Assembly: GCA_019894735.1 (NCBI GenBank)
Contig: JAGXOB010000033.1
Span: forward strand, 1-18,277
Reading direction: 5' to 3'
Source of the DNA: Promethearchaeota archaeon
GTDB lineage: Archaea > Asgardarchaeota > Lokiarchaeia > Sigynarchaeales > SOKP01
Length of the DNA stretch: 18,277 bases
This document shows, piece after piece, positions 7,969 to 14,977 of this stretch (position 1 is its first letter; each line of letters begins with the position of its first letter). The notes under the pieces were generated by a model that was not told the origin of the DNA, ran no database searches, and was given only the letters and a program-made list of their open reading frames with translations. The position numbers and the translations under genes were made by a program.

Positions 7969-9450
7969 ATGATATTTCAAGGATTATTGAATATTTCTAG
8001 CTTATACTTAGATAATGAAGACATCTTGTTTAATCGATTAGATCAATTTTTTCACGATAGAATCAATGAATTTACAAATACAAATAACAATGAATCCGAT
8101 AACTTAGATAGCCAATTTACTAAACTTTTAGAATTTATTAAAACTGAATTAGTTGCTCTTGGATTTGAAAGAGAGAGGTTAGAATATATATTTTTAGATC
8201 CCTTTGTTAACCTTAATCTCAATGATATTGACAATAAATGGACTATACGTCAAATTTATGATTTAAAAGTAGCTCCTATACTATATGAGATTTTTCTTGA
8301 GAAAGTAGTAGCATATTTAGTTGATATAGATAATATTAATCTGATTATGCTAAATTTAAAAGCATCTAATTTTTTAAGCTTAGAATTTATTGTAGAAATG
8401 AAAAATTTAAAGGACCTATTTGATAAATATCCTGAAAAAAAAGAAAATTTAAAGAAATATATTCAAATCCATAAGAAATTTGAAAAAAAATTAGTATTGA
8501 ATAAAGATAAAATAGAGATGCTAGAGGATCTACCAGATCCAAAAGAAAAACTACAGCTTTTATATCTTCTTTTCCGAATAATTAGTATTTTTCATTTAGA
8601 AGAAAAATTTGATTTCACTCATATAAAGAATTTTATTTCGGATAATATTAACGAATGGTTAATTACTATTCCCTTAGTAACATTAAAAAATCCTGATCTT
8701 TATTATTGTGGGTTATATTTAGCTGATGCGCTGAATATAAAATTAGATGAAAGTAAGGTTAAGGATTTCTTATTAAACTTGTATGAGGAAGGGATCGATG
8801 AGTTTGAGGCACCTTTAGTACAAGCTACTGACGGAGTTTACTATCTGCTAAAGGCTACAATTTACATGAAATTATGGCTTTCTGACTATCAAATAAATAG
8901 ATTAATAGAAACAGATCCCCAATATTTTGAAACGGGGTATCTTAAGAACTTAGAAACCTCCCAATTAGTTGTAATTTTAAAAATTTATAACATGATTCGT
9001 GCTAGAAACATAGAGGATAATATTTCCGCAATATTAGAAGAATTGGAGCAAAGAGTAGCACCAGAAGGAATAAAACAATATAGAGACGGCTTCATTTCCT
9101 CTGAAGCAACTTATTATGTAGTTTTCTGTAATTACATGAGAAATACTTTAGACAAATTAAAAGATAACGACTTGTTAGAAAGCACTATTTCAAAAATTTA
9201 TAGGAATTTAGAATTGCTTGAAATTTCAGAAGATACGAATTTTGATTTAATTTCTGAACTGATCTATTCGTATGAGATTTTAAAACTCTTTAATTGTATT
9301 GAAACTCCACAATTGATTATCAAAATGGCGAACTATTTATTTCCCCCAGAAGTAGCCGAAAAGATATCAACGAGTCCAGAATTGAATAAAACTCAAGCTA
9401 GGTTTAGACATTTAAAAGTAAACAAGCTTACTGGAGAAGTAATGTATTAA
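7969..9450 (+). CDS. Unrecognised all-helical protein, possible prenyltransferase-like toroid
   Basis: A 493-residue soluble protein with no signal peptide or membrane segment. Predicted structure is almost entirely helical. Residues 1-230 are charged and Leu/Ile/Lys rich, including a Lys-rich helix at 154-190. From ~235 to 460 there are recurring pairs of hydrophobic helices with phrases such as APLVQATDGVYYLLKA (281-296), LETSQLVVILKIYNM (328-342) and YRDGFISSEATYYVVFCNYM (371-390). These DG..(S/T)..TYY/VYY patterns recall the helix-start motif of the alpha/alpha toroids of protein prenyltransferase beta subunits and squalene cyclases. No Zn ligands or DXDD/QW motifs are apparent, so a catalytic role is not supported. 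Function unknown. It is flanked by the amino-sugar block and the oxidoreductase operon, and is probably monocistronic. Confidence 0.75.
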   Translation: MIFQGLLNISSLYLDNEDILFNRLDQFFHDRINEFTNTNNNESDNLDSQFTKLLEFIKTELVALGFERERLEYIFLDPFVNLNLNDIDNKWTIRQIYDLKVAPILYEIFLEKVVAYLVDIDNINLIMLNLKASNFLSLEFIVEMKNLKDLFDKYPEKKENLKKYIQIHKKFEKKLVLNKDKIEMLEDLPDPKEKLQLLYLLFRIISIFHLEEKFDFTHIKNFISDNINEWLITIPLVTLKNPDLYYCGLYLADALNIKLDESKVKDFLLNLYEEGIDEFEAPLVQATDGVYYLLKATIYMKLWLSDYQINRLIETDPQYFETGYLKNLETSQLVVILKIYNMIRARNIEDNISAILEELEQRVAPEGIKQYRDGFISSEATYYVVFCNYMRNTLDKLKDNDLLESTISKIYRNLELLEISEDTNFDLISELIYSYEILKLFNCIETPQLIIKMANYLFPPEVAEKISTSPELNKTQARFRHLKVNKLTGEVMY

Positions 9451-9468
9451 ATTTATCTCATTTTGTCC

Positions 9469-9476
9469 TATAAATA
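9469..9476 (+). promoter_or_regulatory. Candidate TATA box for the oxidoreductase-kinase operon
   Basis: tataaata preceded by gtcc, about 95 nt before the ATG at 9571, would give a leader of about 70 nt. A closer AT tract near 9529-9537 is an alternative that gives a near-leaderless message. I cannot choose between them. Confidence 0.3.
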
Positions 9477-9520
9477 AACAAGGCTATAAAGGTTAATTTG
9501 AAAGTAGAAATTTTAAATTA

Positions 9521-9555
9521 ATTCTAATCATTTAATTAGATATTAAAATTAGAAT
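9521..9555. repeat. Inverted repeat just upstream of the AGPS-like gene
   Basis: attctaat (9521-9528) and attagaat (9548-9555) are perfect 8-bp inverted copies separated by 19 bp, ending 15 bp before the start at 9571. The spacing and place would suit an operator for the operon, but AT-rich arms of this length are not rare here. Confidence 0.3.
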
Positions 9556-9570
9556 GGGTTAAATAATTAA

Positions 9571-11049
9571 ATGAAATTAGATGAATTCGAACTGATTTAT
9601 AAGAAAGATCGTATTGAGCTTAAAAATATAGCGAAGATCGAATCTAAGTTAATGGAAATTATAGGGAAACAGAATGTCTCTACCGAACCTATCGACATTT
9701 TAGCCTATACAAAGGATTCTACGCTCATCGCTTTGAATTGGACGATTCAAGGTAAATTAGCGGGTCTACCGCATATTATTACTTGGCCAGAAACTATTGA
9801 ACACATATCTGAAATTTTAAAATATGCTAACAAAGAAAAAATCCCTGTTATTCCATACGCTGAAGGATCAGGTGTTGTAGGAGGATCTATTCCAACACGT
9901 GGCGGAATTATTCTAGACATGAAGAAATTCAACAAAATAATAAAGATAAACGACAAAAACTTAACTATTACAGTTCAAGCTGGAATAAATGGTATGAATT
10001 TAGAGAGATTTTTAAACGATAGAGGTTACACTACTGGCCATATACCGCAATCTCTTTACACTTCTTCATTAGGGGGTTGGATAGCTCATAGAGCAGCAGG
10101 CCAATTCTCAACAAAATACGGTAAAATCGAAGATATCATTATGGGCATGGAAATTGTTCTACCCCAAGGAGATGTTATAAATTTTAAAACAATTGCCAGA
10201 GCATCAACAGGACCTCAACTTGATAAGTTATTCATAGGTGGAGAAGGAACATTGGGCATCGTAACAAAAGCCACTTTAAAAATTTGGCCATATCCCGAAA
10301 AAAGAATGTTAATTTCGTACAGTTTTGCTACAATTGAGGATTCTTTTGAGGCCACAAGAGAAATATTAAGAGAAAATATCTATCCCGCAGTAATAAGAAT
10401 ATACGATTTACCAGAAACTAGTAGACATTTTGCTGAAGTTGAGAACGCAAAAGATAGAATCATGACTGTATTCGTCTGTGAAGGAAATCAAAAATTAGTT
10501 AAAGTAGAAGAAGAAATAACAAGAGAGAAATGTGAAAAATACTCAGGTATAGATTGTGGAGAACATCCAGTCGAACACTGGTTTGAAACTCGATTTAAAG
10601 TAACTGAAACTTCTTCTATGCCAACTTATAAATTGGTATTTGATACAGTAGAGGTCGCTTCATTATGGGAGAACGCAGCAAAAATCTACCATAAAGTACT
10701 TGAAGATGCCAATAAGGTAAAAGGAAATTTACTTATAACAGCCCATGTTTCGCACTTTTACGCTAACGGTGTTGGAACATATTTTACTTTTGGAGGAGTA
10801 CCTCCTAAAGGAAAAACTGACCTTGAATTTTATAAGGAATGTTGGGATTCGATAATAAAAGCGGTTATAGAATGTGGTGGATCTATCGGCCATCATCACG
10901 GAGTAGGTATTAATAGAGCCCATTGGATGGAAGAGGAATGGGGTACTTCTTTCAAAACAATGAAAGACATTAAAAAATTATTGGATCCAAACAATATCTT
11001 AAATCCAGGTAAAATTTATAATAGAACTTGGGAGGAAGGTGATCATTAA
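9571..11049 (+). CDS. FAD-linked oxidoreductase of the alkyl-DHAP synthase (AGPS)/GlcD superfamily
   Basis: A 492-residue flavoprotein of the VAO/PCMH fold. The FAD pyrophosphate loop is IPYAEGSGVVGGS (94-106); GGEGTLGI (223-230) and a C-terminal LDPNNILNPGK (471-481) are family hallmarks. Three features point to the AGPS branch and away from D-lactate or glycolate oxidases: the phrase TGHIPQSLYTSSLGGWIAHR (155-174), SHFYANG with Tyr397 where AGPS has its catalytic SHxY tyrosine, and HHHGVG (441-446), where GlcD-type proteins usually show EHGIG. Known AGPS swaps the acyl chain of acyl-DHAP for an alkyl group; prokaryotic relatives are mostly uncharacterised. Directly downstream, with no gap, is a CCG-domain Fe-S protein, typical of dehydrogenases handing electrons onward, then an FGGY kinase. 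Oxidation of a phosphorylated polyol or hydroxyacid is the conservative inference. Confidence 0.85.
   Translation: MKLDEFELIYKKDRIELKNIAKIESKLMEIIGKQNVSTEPIDILAYTKDSTLIALNWTIQGKLAGLPHIITWPETIEHISEILKYANKEKIPVIPYAEGSGVVGGSIPTRGGIILDMKKFNKIIKINDKNLTITVQAGINGMNLERFLNDRGYTTGHIPQSLYTSSLGGWIAHRAAGQFSTKYGKIEDIIMGMEIVLPQGDVINFKTIARASTGPQLDKLFIGGEGTLGIVTKATLKIWPYPEKRMLISYSFATIEDSFEATREILRENIYPAVIRIYDLPETSRHFAEVENAKDRIMTVFVCEGNQKLVKVEEEITREKCEKYSGIDCGEHPVEHWFETRFKVTETSSMPTYKLVFDTVEVASLWENAAKIYHKVLEDANKVKGNLLITAHVSHFYANGVGTYFTFGGVPPKGKTDLEFYKECWDSIIKAVIECGGSIGHHHGVGINRAHWMEEEWGTSFKTMKDIKKLLDPNNILNPGKIYNRTWEEGDH
11031..11044 (+). promoter_or_regulatory. Strong Shine-Dalgarno before the Fe-S gene
   Basis: GGAGG (11031-11035) and AGGTGATC (11037-11044), the latter a full match to the 16S 3'-end complement, lie inside the last codons of the flavoprotein gene, 5 nt before the ATG at 11050. 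This marks translational linkage within an operon and supports the start chosen. Confidence 0.75.
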
Positions 11050-12324
11050 ATGGGAGCTTTCGATACTTTAAAAAAATACAAATGGATGCTCCCACTTCTA
11101 AGTAAAGCAGATAGGGACATCAAATCAATTCTCATGAAAAACATGCGATCCAAAGAAAAGAACTTCTTTCCCGAAGGAGAATATAAAGCGAATGTAGATG
11201 ACTTAATCAAATGCATGCTTTGTCCAAATATGTGCAGGTTTGACTGCGGTACGCTTCAAGCAGCGCAGAAAGAAACTATTGCTCCCTCTTATAAAGCACG
11301 AATTGGATATTATCTGTCAATCGGCAAAATAGATCCCACAAAAGAAGAAAATAGAGCATTTATTGATCTTATGTATATGTGTTCCAATGAAGAGAATTGT
11401 AAGATCTGGTGCCCTTTTGACTTTTCAGTTGTTTCTTTGTTAGAAACTGTAAGAGACGATCTAAACGATAAAGGTCTAATGCCTAATTATTGTAAAGATC
11501 AAATTGAAAAATTACAGAAATCGAACACAATCGAAGGATACAACATCTTCGAAACTTATAAGGAGAATGGAATAGAAAATATCGAATCTGATGGGAACGA
11601 TGATGTGTTTTATTACCTTGGATGCGAATCAATGAAATTCCCAGAAGTTATAAAAGCTAATATGAACATATTGAATAAAGCAGGAATTAAATTCTCTACT
11701 AATCTAGATAGTAAGGTTTGTTGTGGAGGCCCATCATTTAATATAAGAGATTTTACTACAGCAAAATATTTTGCCGAAAAAAACAAGAGCTTAATTGAAT
11801 CAACAGGCGCTGAAATTATCGTCTCAGACTGCCCTGGGTGTGTATTAGCTCTTACTAAAAGATATAAAAGTGTTGGCATCAATATTGATAAAAAAATAAT
11901 TCACATTGTCGAATATATTAATCTCCTTATAGAGGAGGGAAAAATTCAACCATCTAAAACTATATCAAATGATTTGAAAAAAGTAACGATTCATGATCCA
12001 TGCTTAATTGCTCGAAATTTGAACGATACAACTTCTATTAGAGGGATTCTTAATAAAATAGATGGTTTGGAAGTAATTGAACCACAATACAACAAGGAAT
12101 ATGTTCATTGTTGTGGGTGGAGTGGTACCGCACATTGGGCAGACAGAAATCTAGCGATTAAAGAAGCAACGATAAGAGTTACTGAACTAAAGGAAACTGG
12201 TGCTAATATTTTTGTCTCAGCTTGTCCCTTATGTGAACTGGGTTTAGGGTATGGACTAACAGAAGAAGAAAAAGAAAAGATTAAAATAGTGGATGTATCT
12301 GAATTACTAAATAAAGTACTTTAA
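11050..12324 (+). CDS. Fe-S oxidoreductase subunit with two CCG domains (GlpC/HdrD/GlcF-like)
   Basis: A 424-residue protein whose ATG follows the flavoprotein stop codon directly. The N-terminal cysteines lie at 55, 58, 62, 66 (CMLCPNMCRFDC) and 111, 117, 121 (CSNEENCKIWCP). These are in the place of the two [4Fe-4S] ferredoxin motifs but with spacing different from CX2CX2CX3CP. Two CCG (DUF224) modules follow: Cys192, CCGG at 224-227, CPGC at 261-264; then Cys318 (HDPC), CCGW at 354-357, CPLC at 392-395. In known systems such modules bind Fe-S or non-cubane clusters and carry electrons between a flavoprotein and quinones, menaquinone-like carriers or heterodisulfide. No membrane segment is seen, so it is probably a cytoplasmic or peripheral partner of the AGPS-like enzyme. 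The final acceptor is unknown. Confidence 0.9.
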   Translation: MGAFDTLKKYKWMLPLLSKADRDIKSILMKNMRSKEKNFFPEGEYKANVDDLIKCMLCPNMCRFDCGTLQAAQKETIAPSYKARIGYYLSIGKIDPTKEENRAFIDLMYMCSNEENCKIWCPFDFSVVSLLETVRDDLNDKGLMPNYCKDQIEKLQKSNTIEGYNIFETYKENGIENIESDGNDDVFYYLGCESMKFPEVIKANMNILNKAGIKFSTNLDSKVCCGGPSFNIRDFTTAKYFAEKNKSLIESTGAEIIVSDCPGCVLALTKRYKSVGINIDKKIIHIVEYINLLIEEGKIQPSKTISNDLKKVTIHDPCLIARNLNDTTSIRGILNKIDGLEVIEPQYNKEYVHCCGWSGTAHWADRNLAIKEATIRVTELKETGANIFVSACPLCELGLGYGLTEEEKEKIKIVDVSELLNKVL

Positions 12325-12337
12325 AATTTTTAATAAT

Positions 12338-12342
12338 GTGAT
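12338..12342 (+). promoter_or_regulatory. Shine-Dalgarno GTGAT before the FGGY kinase
   Basis: GTGAT ends 3 nt before the ATG at 12346 in the 21-nt gap after the Fe-S gene. The short gap with an SD match supports co-transcription of the three genes. Confidence 0.5.
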
Positions 12343-12345
12343 TGT

Positions 12346-13803
12346 ATGAACGATTTAATATGCGTGTTTGATGTTGGTACAACTGGAGCAAGAACTATAC
12401 TATTTGATATTAATGGAAAACAGATAGCAAGAGCCTATGAGGAGTATCCCGTTTTCAAACAACCAGTAGGTATTTCTGAACAAGATCCAATTTTATGGTG
12501 GAATGCCGTAAAAAACACATGTAATAAAGCAATATTGGGTTTAGATGTTAGTAGTATTATAGGTATTTCTGCCTCATTTATGCGCCAAACGACAACATTT
12601 ATTGATAAAGAAGGAAAAGTCCTACATCCAGCATTAACCTGGATGGATGAAAGAGAAGAAACTAGCGCTAAAGATTGGGACAAAGAAGGAGGGTTGAGAA
12701 GATCAATTCCTAAAATTCTCTGGTTAAAAAAAAATAAACCAGAGTTATTCAGCAAAGTAGCTAAAATTGTTTATCCTGATACTTACTTATATATGAAATT
12801 ATGTAATGCGATTGTAACAGATCCTACCAATGGAGTATGGGGAATTCTCAGCCTAGAGACATTACAATGGGATGAGAATCTTGCTGAGCTTTATGATTTA
12901 CCTTTAAATCTATGGCCAGATTTATATTCAGCAGGTGATATTGTCGGTAGCTTATCTAGTACAGCAGCTAAGGATTTAGGACTAAAATCTAATATTCCAA
13001 TAATAATGGGGGGAGGAGATCAACAATGTTCTGCTTTGGGTCTGGGAACTATTAATAACGGACAAGTAAAAATTACTATAGGAACGGGTACTTTTGTCGA
13101 TTATGTTGTTGATAATCCAGTTAAAGCAGCAGGTGATTTTCCAATATTTTCATTACCATCAGTGATCAAAGGAAAATGGAATATTGAAGGAGCAATACCA
13201 GGAACAGGGACTGCTCTTAAATGGTTTAAAGATAATTTCTCTCAATTACAGATAAAAGAGAGTCAAGAACAAAATGTTGATATTTACGATATGCTAGCCG
13301 CTGAAGCAAAAGACATTTCCCCAGGAAGTGAAGGTTTGCTTTTTATTCCACTGTATATGTTCAGGAAAGGTACAATCCATGGTTTAGGATGGAATCATAA
13401 TAGAGGTCATATGATACGGTCAATTATGGAATCCTCTGCCCTAAGTGCTCAAATGTATTTAAATTTGATTGAAGGGATGGGAGGAGGTAAAGTTGATGAG
13501 GTAAGAGCTGATGGTGGTGCTATGAATAGTGGATTTTGGGCCCAGATGCTTGCTGATATATTAGATAGAAAAGTTCATATCCCTGAAATTAAGGATGGCG
13601 CCGCTATGGGAGCAGGAATTTTAGGTTTTTATGGATGTAAGGTATTTAGTAGTATCGAAAAAGGATTAGAAAACATGGTTAGATTTCCAGAGGTAAAAAC
13701 GCCTATAAAGGAGAATGTTAAAATATATAAAAAATTAAATAGGATATTTATGCCTGCCTTGCTTGATGTATATGATAAGAAGCGTGTAACAAAAAATTTT
13801 TAA
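12346..13803 (+). CDS. FGGY-family carbohydrate kinase
   Basis: A 485-residue kinase with the two actin-like domains of the FGGY family, full length. Seen: the phosphate-1 loop DVGTTGARTILFD (9-21), the substrate-side segment SFMRQTTTFIDKEG (77-90) and LTWMDERE (97-104), GGGDQQCSALGLG (222-234) with Asp225 as probable catalytic base, the phosphate loop TIGTGTF (244-250), and the adenosine motif RADGGAMNS (387-395). DQQ recalls glycerol kinase, but the Arg-Glu pair of GlpK is Arg-Gln here and the DYTN substrate tyrosine is replaced by Pro (TDPTN, 158-162). The first half also reads like xylulokinase or erythritol-type kinases. It phosphorylates some polyol or sugar, probably the substrate fed to the upstream flavoprotein pair; the sugar cannot be named from the sequence. 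Confidence 0.9.
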   Translation: MNDLICVFDVGTTGARTILFDINGKQIARAYEEYPVFKQPVGISEQDPILWWNAVKNTCNKAILGLDVSSIIGISASFMRQTTTFIDKEGKVLHPALTWMDEREETSAKDWDKEGGLRRSIPKILWLKKNKPELFSKVAKIVYPDTYLYMKLCNAIVTDPTNGVWGILSLETLQWDENLAELYDLPLNLWPDLYSAGDIVGSLSSTAAKDLGLKSNIPIIMGGGDQQCSALGLGTINNGQVKITIGTGTFVDYVVDNPVKAAGDFPIFSLPSVIKGKWNIEGAIPGTGTALKWFKDNFSQLQIKESQEQNVDIYDMLAAEAKDISPGSEGLLFIPLYMFRKGTIHGLGWNHNRGHMIRSIMESSALSAQMYLNLIEGMGGGKVDEVRADGGAMNSGFWAQMLADILDRKVHIPEIKDGAAMGAGILGFYGCKVFSSIEKGLENMVRFPEVKTPIKENVKIYKKLNRIFMPALLDVYDKKRVTKNF

Positions 13804-13817
13804 GTTTACTATCCAAA

Positions 13818-13840
13818 AAATCCTATTAAATGATAGATTT
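13818..13840 (+). terminator. Weak hairpin after the kinase stop
   Basis: AAAT-C-CTAT / loop TAAATG / ATAGATTT forms an 8-bp AT-rich stem with a single bulged C, starting 15 nt after the kinase stop. No U-tract follows at once; the T8 run at 13906-13913 is the better archaeal termination candidate. Assignment is tentative. Confidence 0.2.
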
Positions 13841-13905
13841 CATTACAAGATTATTATTAATTTTAGATCCTCTTTTAAAAAACTAATATTATAACTTTAT
13901 CCATA

Positions 13906-13913
13906 TTTTTTTT
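13906..13913 (+). terminator. T8 tract, candidate terminator of the oxidoreductase-kinase operon
   Basis: Eight consecutive T residues about 100 nt after the kinase stop fit archaeal U-tract termination. It is the longest T run on this strand in the gap. Confidence 0.35.
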
Positions 13914-13944
13914 GATACCTCATTTTTAAAACCAATAATTTACG

Positions 13945-13969
13945 GTGAAAATTATTCAGTAATTTTCAC
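13945..13969. repeat. Perfect 10-bp inverted repeat with 5-nt loop
   Basis: gtgaaaatta - ttcag - taattttcac: both 10-nt arms are exactly complementary. It lies about 130 nt upstream of the alpha/beta hydrolase start and 140 nt after the kinase stop. It could be an RNA hairpin, or a DNA operator for a dimeric regulator. No U-tract follows, so an intrinsic terminator is less likely. Confidence 0.65.
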
Positions 13970-13982
13970 AATCCAATTCAGA

Positions 13983-13993
13983 TTTACTGTAAA
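13983..13993. repeat. Small dyad TTTAC-T-GTAAA
   Basis: A perfect 5-1-5 dyad 13 bp downstream of the larger inverted repeat. Read in the opposite orientation, the larger repeat shares a TTACTG...TTTCA core with this site (TTACTGTAAAAATTTCA), so both could be half-related binding sites for one regulator. Confidence 0.3.
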
Positions 13994-14057
13994 AATTTCA
14001 GAGTAAAAACGATTTATTATAGAGATTTTCAATATAGAAAAGTATTTCTTGACTCCT

Positions 14058-14067
14058 ATATTTAAAA
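14058..14067 (+). promoter_or_regulatory. Candidate TATA box for the alpha/beta hydrolase
   Basis: tatatttaaa lies about 32-41 nt before the ATG at 14099, so transcription would start close to the start codon. A GTGAT motif at 14091-14095 is only 3 nt from the ATG and would be in the leader, if any. Confidence 0.4.
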
Positions 14068-14098
14068 ATTTAAACCCAAGAAATAAAATTGTGATGCC

Positions 14099-14935
14099 AT
14101 GCCCTTCTTTCAGAACCAAGAAGGTTACAATTTGTATTACGAAGATATCAACGGCGATATTAAGGATCAGACAGAAGGTACTATAATCCTACTTCACGGT
14201 TTCGCCTCTTCAGCTTCATTTTTTAAAGGACAAATAAAAATGTTGAGAAAGTCCTATCGTATCATAGCTTTTGATGCTTTAGGGCATGGTAAAAGCGATC
14301 AACCTATAAAATTGAATCTTTCTAAAAACTTACGGTATGAGATTATAAGAGATCTTGAAGATTTGTTAAGTTATTTAGGTGTTAAAGAAAAGTATGGAAT
14401 TATAGGTCATTCGTTAGTTGGTGGTATGATTGGGCAATTAATCAGCATGAACTACCCAGATAGTGTCAAATTTCTCATATTGCTTAATTCAGGGTATATA
14501 ATGATTGATAATGTAATTAGAAATATTTTTTACAATTTACTTCCTTATTTTATCCGCATAAATTTTTTAGATGTGGTTGCCAATTCTGTTGAGGATATTT
14601 TAGATAAAATCATTCCGTACATTCTAAATTCGTTAGCGGATTCTTTAAATGGAATGAAGTTAACGAAAGAGGAGTTATATATGCTAATTGAAGATCAGAT
14701 CTTTAATATGATTAATGAAATTAATGAATATGATCCCTCCGGAATTCTTTGCCCCACATTAATTATTGCTGGACGATTAGATAATTTCGCTCCAGAGCAA
14801 ATGTCAGAAGAACTTCATAAAAAAATTCCAAATTCTCGTTTGGAAATATTAGACATGGCTGGACATTTCGCACCTGCGCAGAGGAAAGAGATAATTAACG
14901 AGTTAATATGTGATTTTATAAAAAATCTTGAGTAA
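14099..14935 (+). CDS. Alpha/beta hydrolase
   Basis: A 278-residue single-domain alpha/beta-hydrolase-fold protein. Strand b3 leads to the oxyanion motif LLHGF (31-35); AFDALGHGKSD (57-67) is the usual loop; the nucleophile elbow is GHSLVGG (103-109) with Ser105; AGRLDNFAP (224-232) supplies Asp228; and DMAGHFAP (252-259) supplies His256. The triad is complete. A mobile cap of helices covers residues ~135-210. There is no signal peptide. Substrate unknown: esterase, lipase or C-C hydrolase are all possible, and the family cannot be resolved by eye. It lies 42 nt before the MazG-like gene and may share its transcript with the purine genes, though no functional link is evident. The upstream ATG at 14094 is out of frame. 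Confidence 0.88.
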   Translation: MPFFQNQEGYNLYYEDINGDIKDQTEGTIILLHGFASSASFFKGQIKMLRKSYRIIAFDALGHGKSDQPIKLNLSKNLRYEIIRDLEDLLSYLGVKEKYGIIGHSLVGGMIGQLISMNYPDSVKFLILLNSGYIMIDNVIRNIFYNLLPYFIRINFLDVVANSVEDILDKIIPYILNSLADSLNGMKLTKEELYMLIEDQIFNMINEINEYDPSGILCPTLIIAGRLDNFAPEQMSEELHKKIPNSRLEILDMAGHFAPAQRKEIINELICDFIKNLE

Positions 14936-14977
14936 TATAACATAATACTTTATTACTATTCGAGTTTATGATTATTT

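Larger units (their letters stand above)
13804..14098. other. 295-nt intergenic region between kinase and alpha/beta hydrolase
   Basis: No open frame or recognisable RNA gene. It holds a weak hairpin 15 nt after the kinase stop (arms 13818-13826 and 13833-13840 with one bulged C), a T8 run at 13906-13913, a perfect 10-bp inverted repeat at 13945-13969, a small dyad at 13983-13993, and a TATA-like box near 14058. It therefore reads as terminator zone, possible regulatory sites, then promoter. Confidence 0.5.

Noticed and set aside
8052..8234. 60-codon ORF opposite the orphan gene
   Set aside because: Short, antisense to a long continuous frame, no RBS or promoter-like context.
9571..11049. 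Calling the flavoprotein a true alkyl-DHAP synthase or glycolate oxidase GlcD
   Set aside because: Motifs favour the AGPS branch, but the Fe-S partner implies a redox role; neither name can be proven from the sequence.
11613..11882. 89-codon ORF opposite the Fe-S gene
   Set aside because: Overlaps the first CCG module on the other strand; a shadow of its codon use.
12435..12755. 106-codon ORF opposite the FGGY kinase
   Set aside because: Antisense to conserved kinase motifs, no start signal and no recognisable domain.
12346..13803. Naming the kinase glpK (glycerol kinase)
   Set aside because: DQQ is suggestive, but other substrate residues differ and the protein mixes pentulose-kinase features, so the symbol is not justified.
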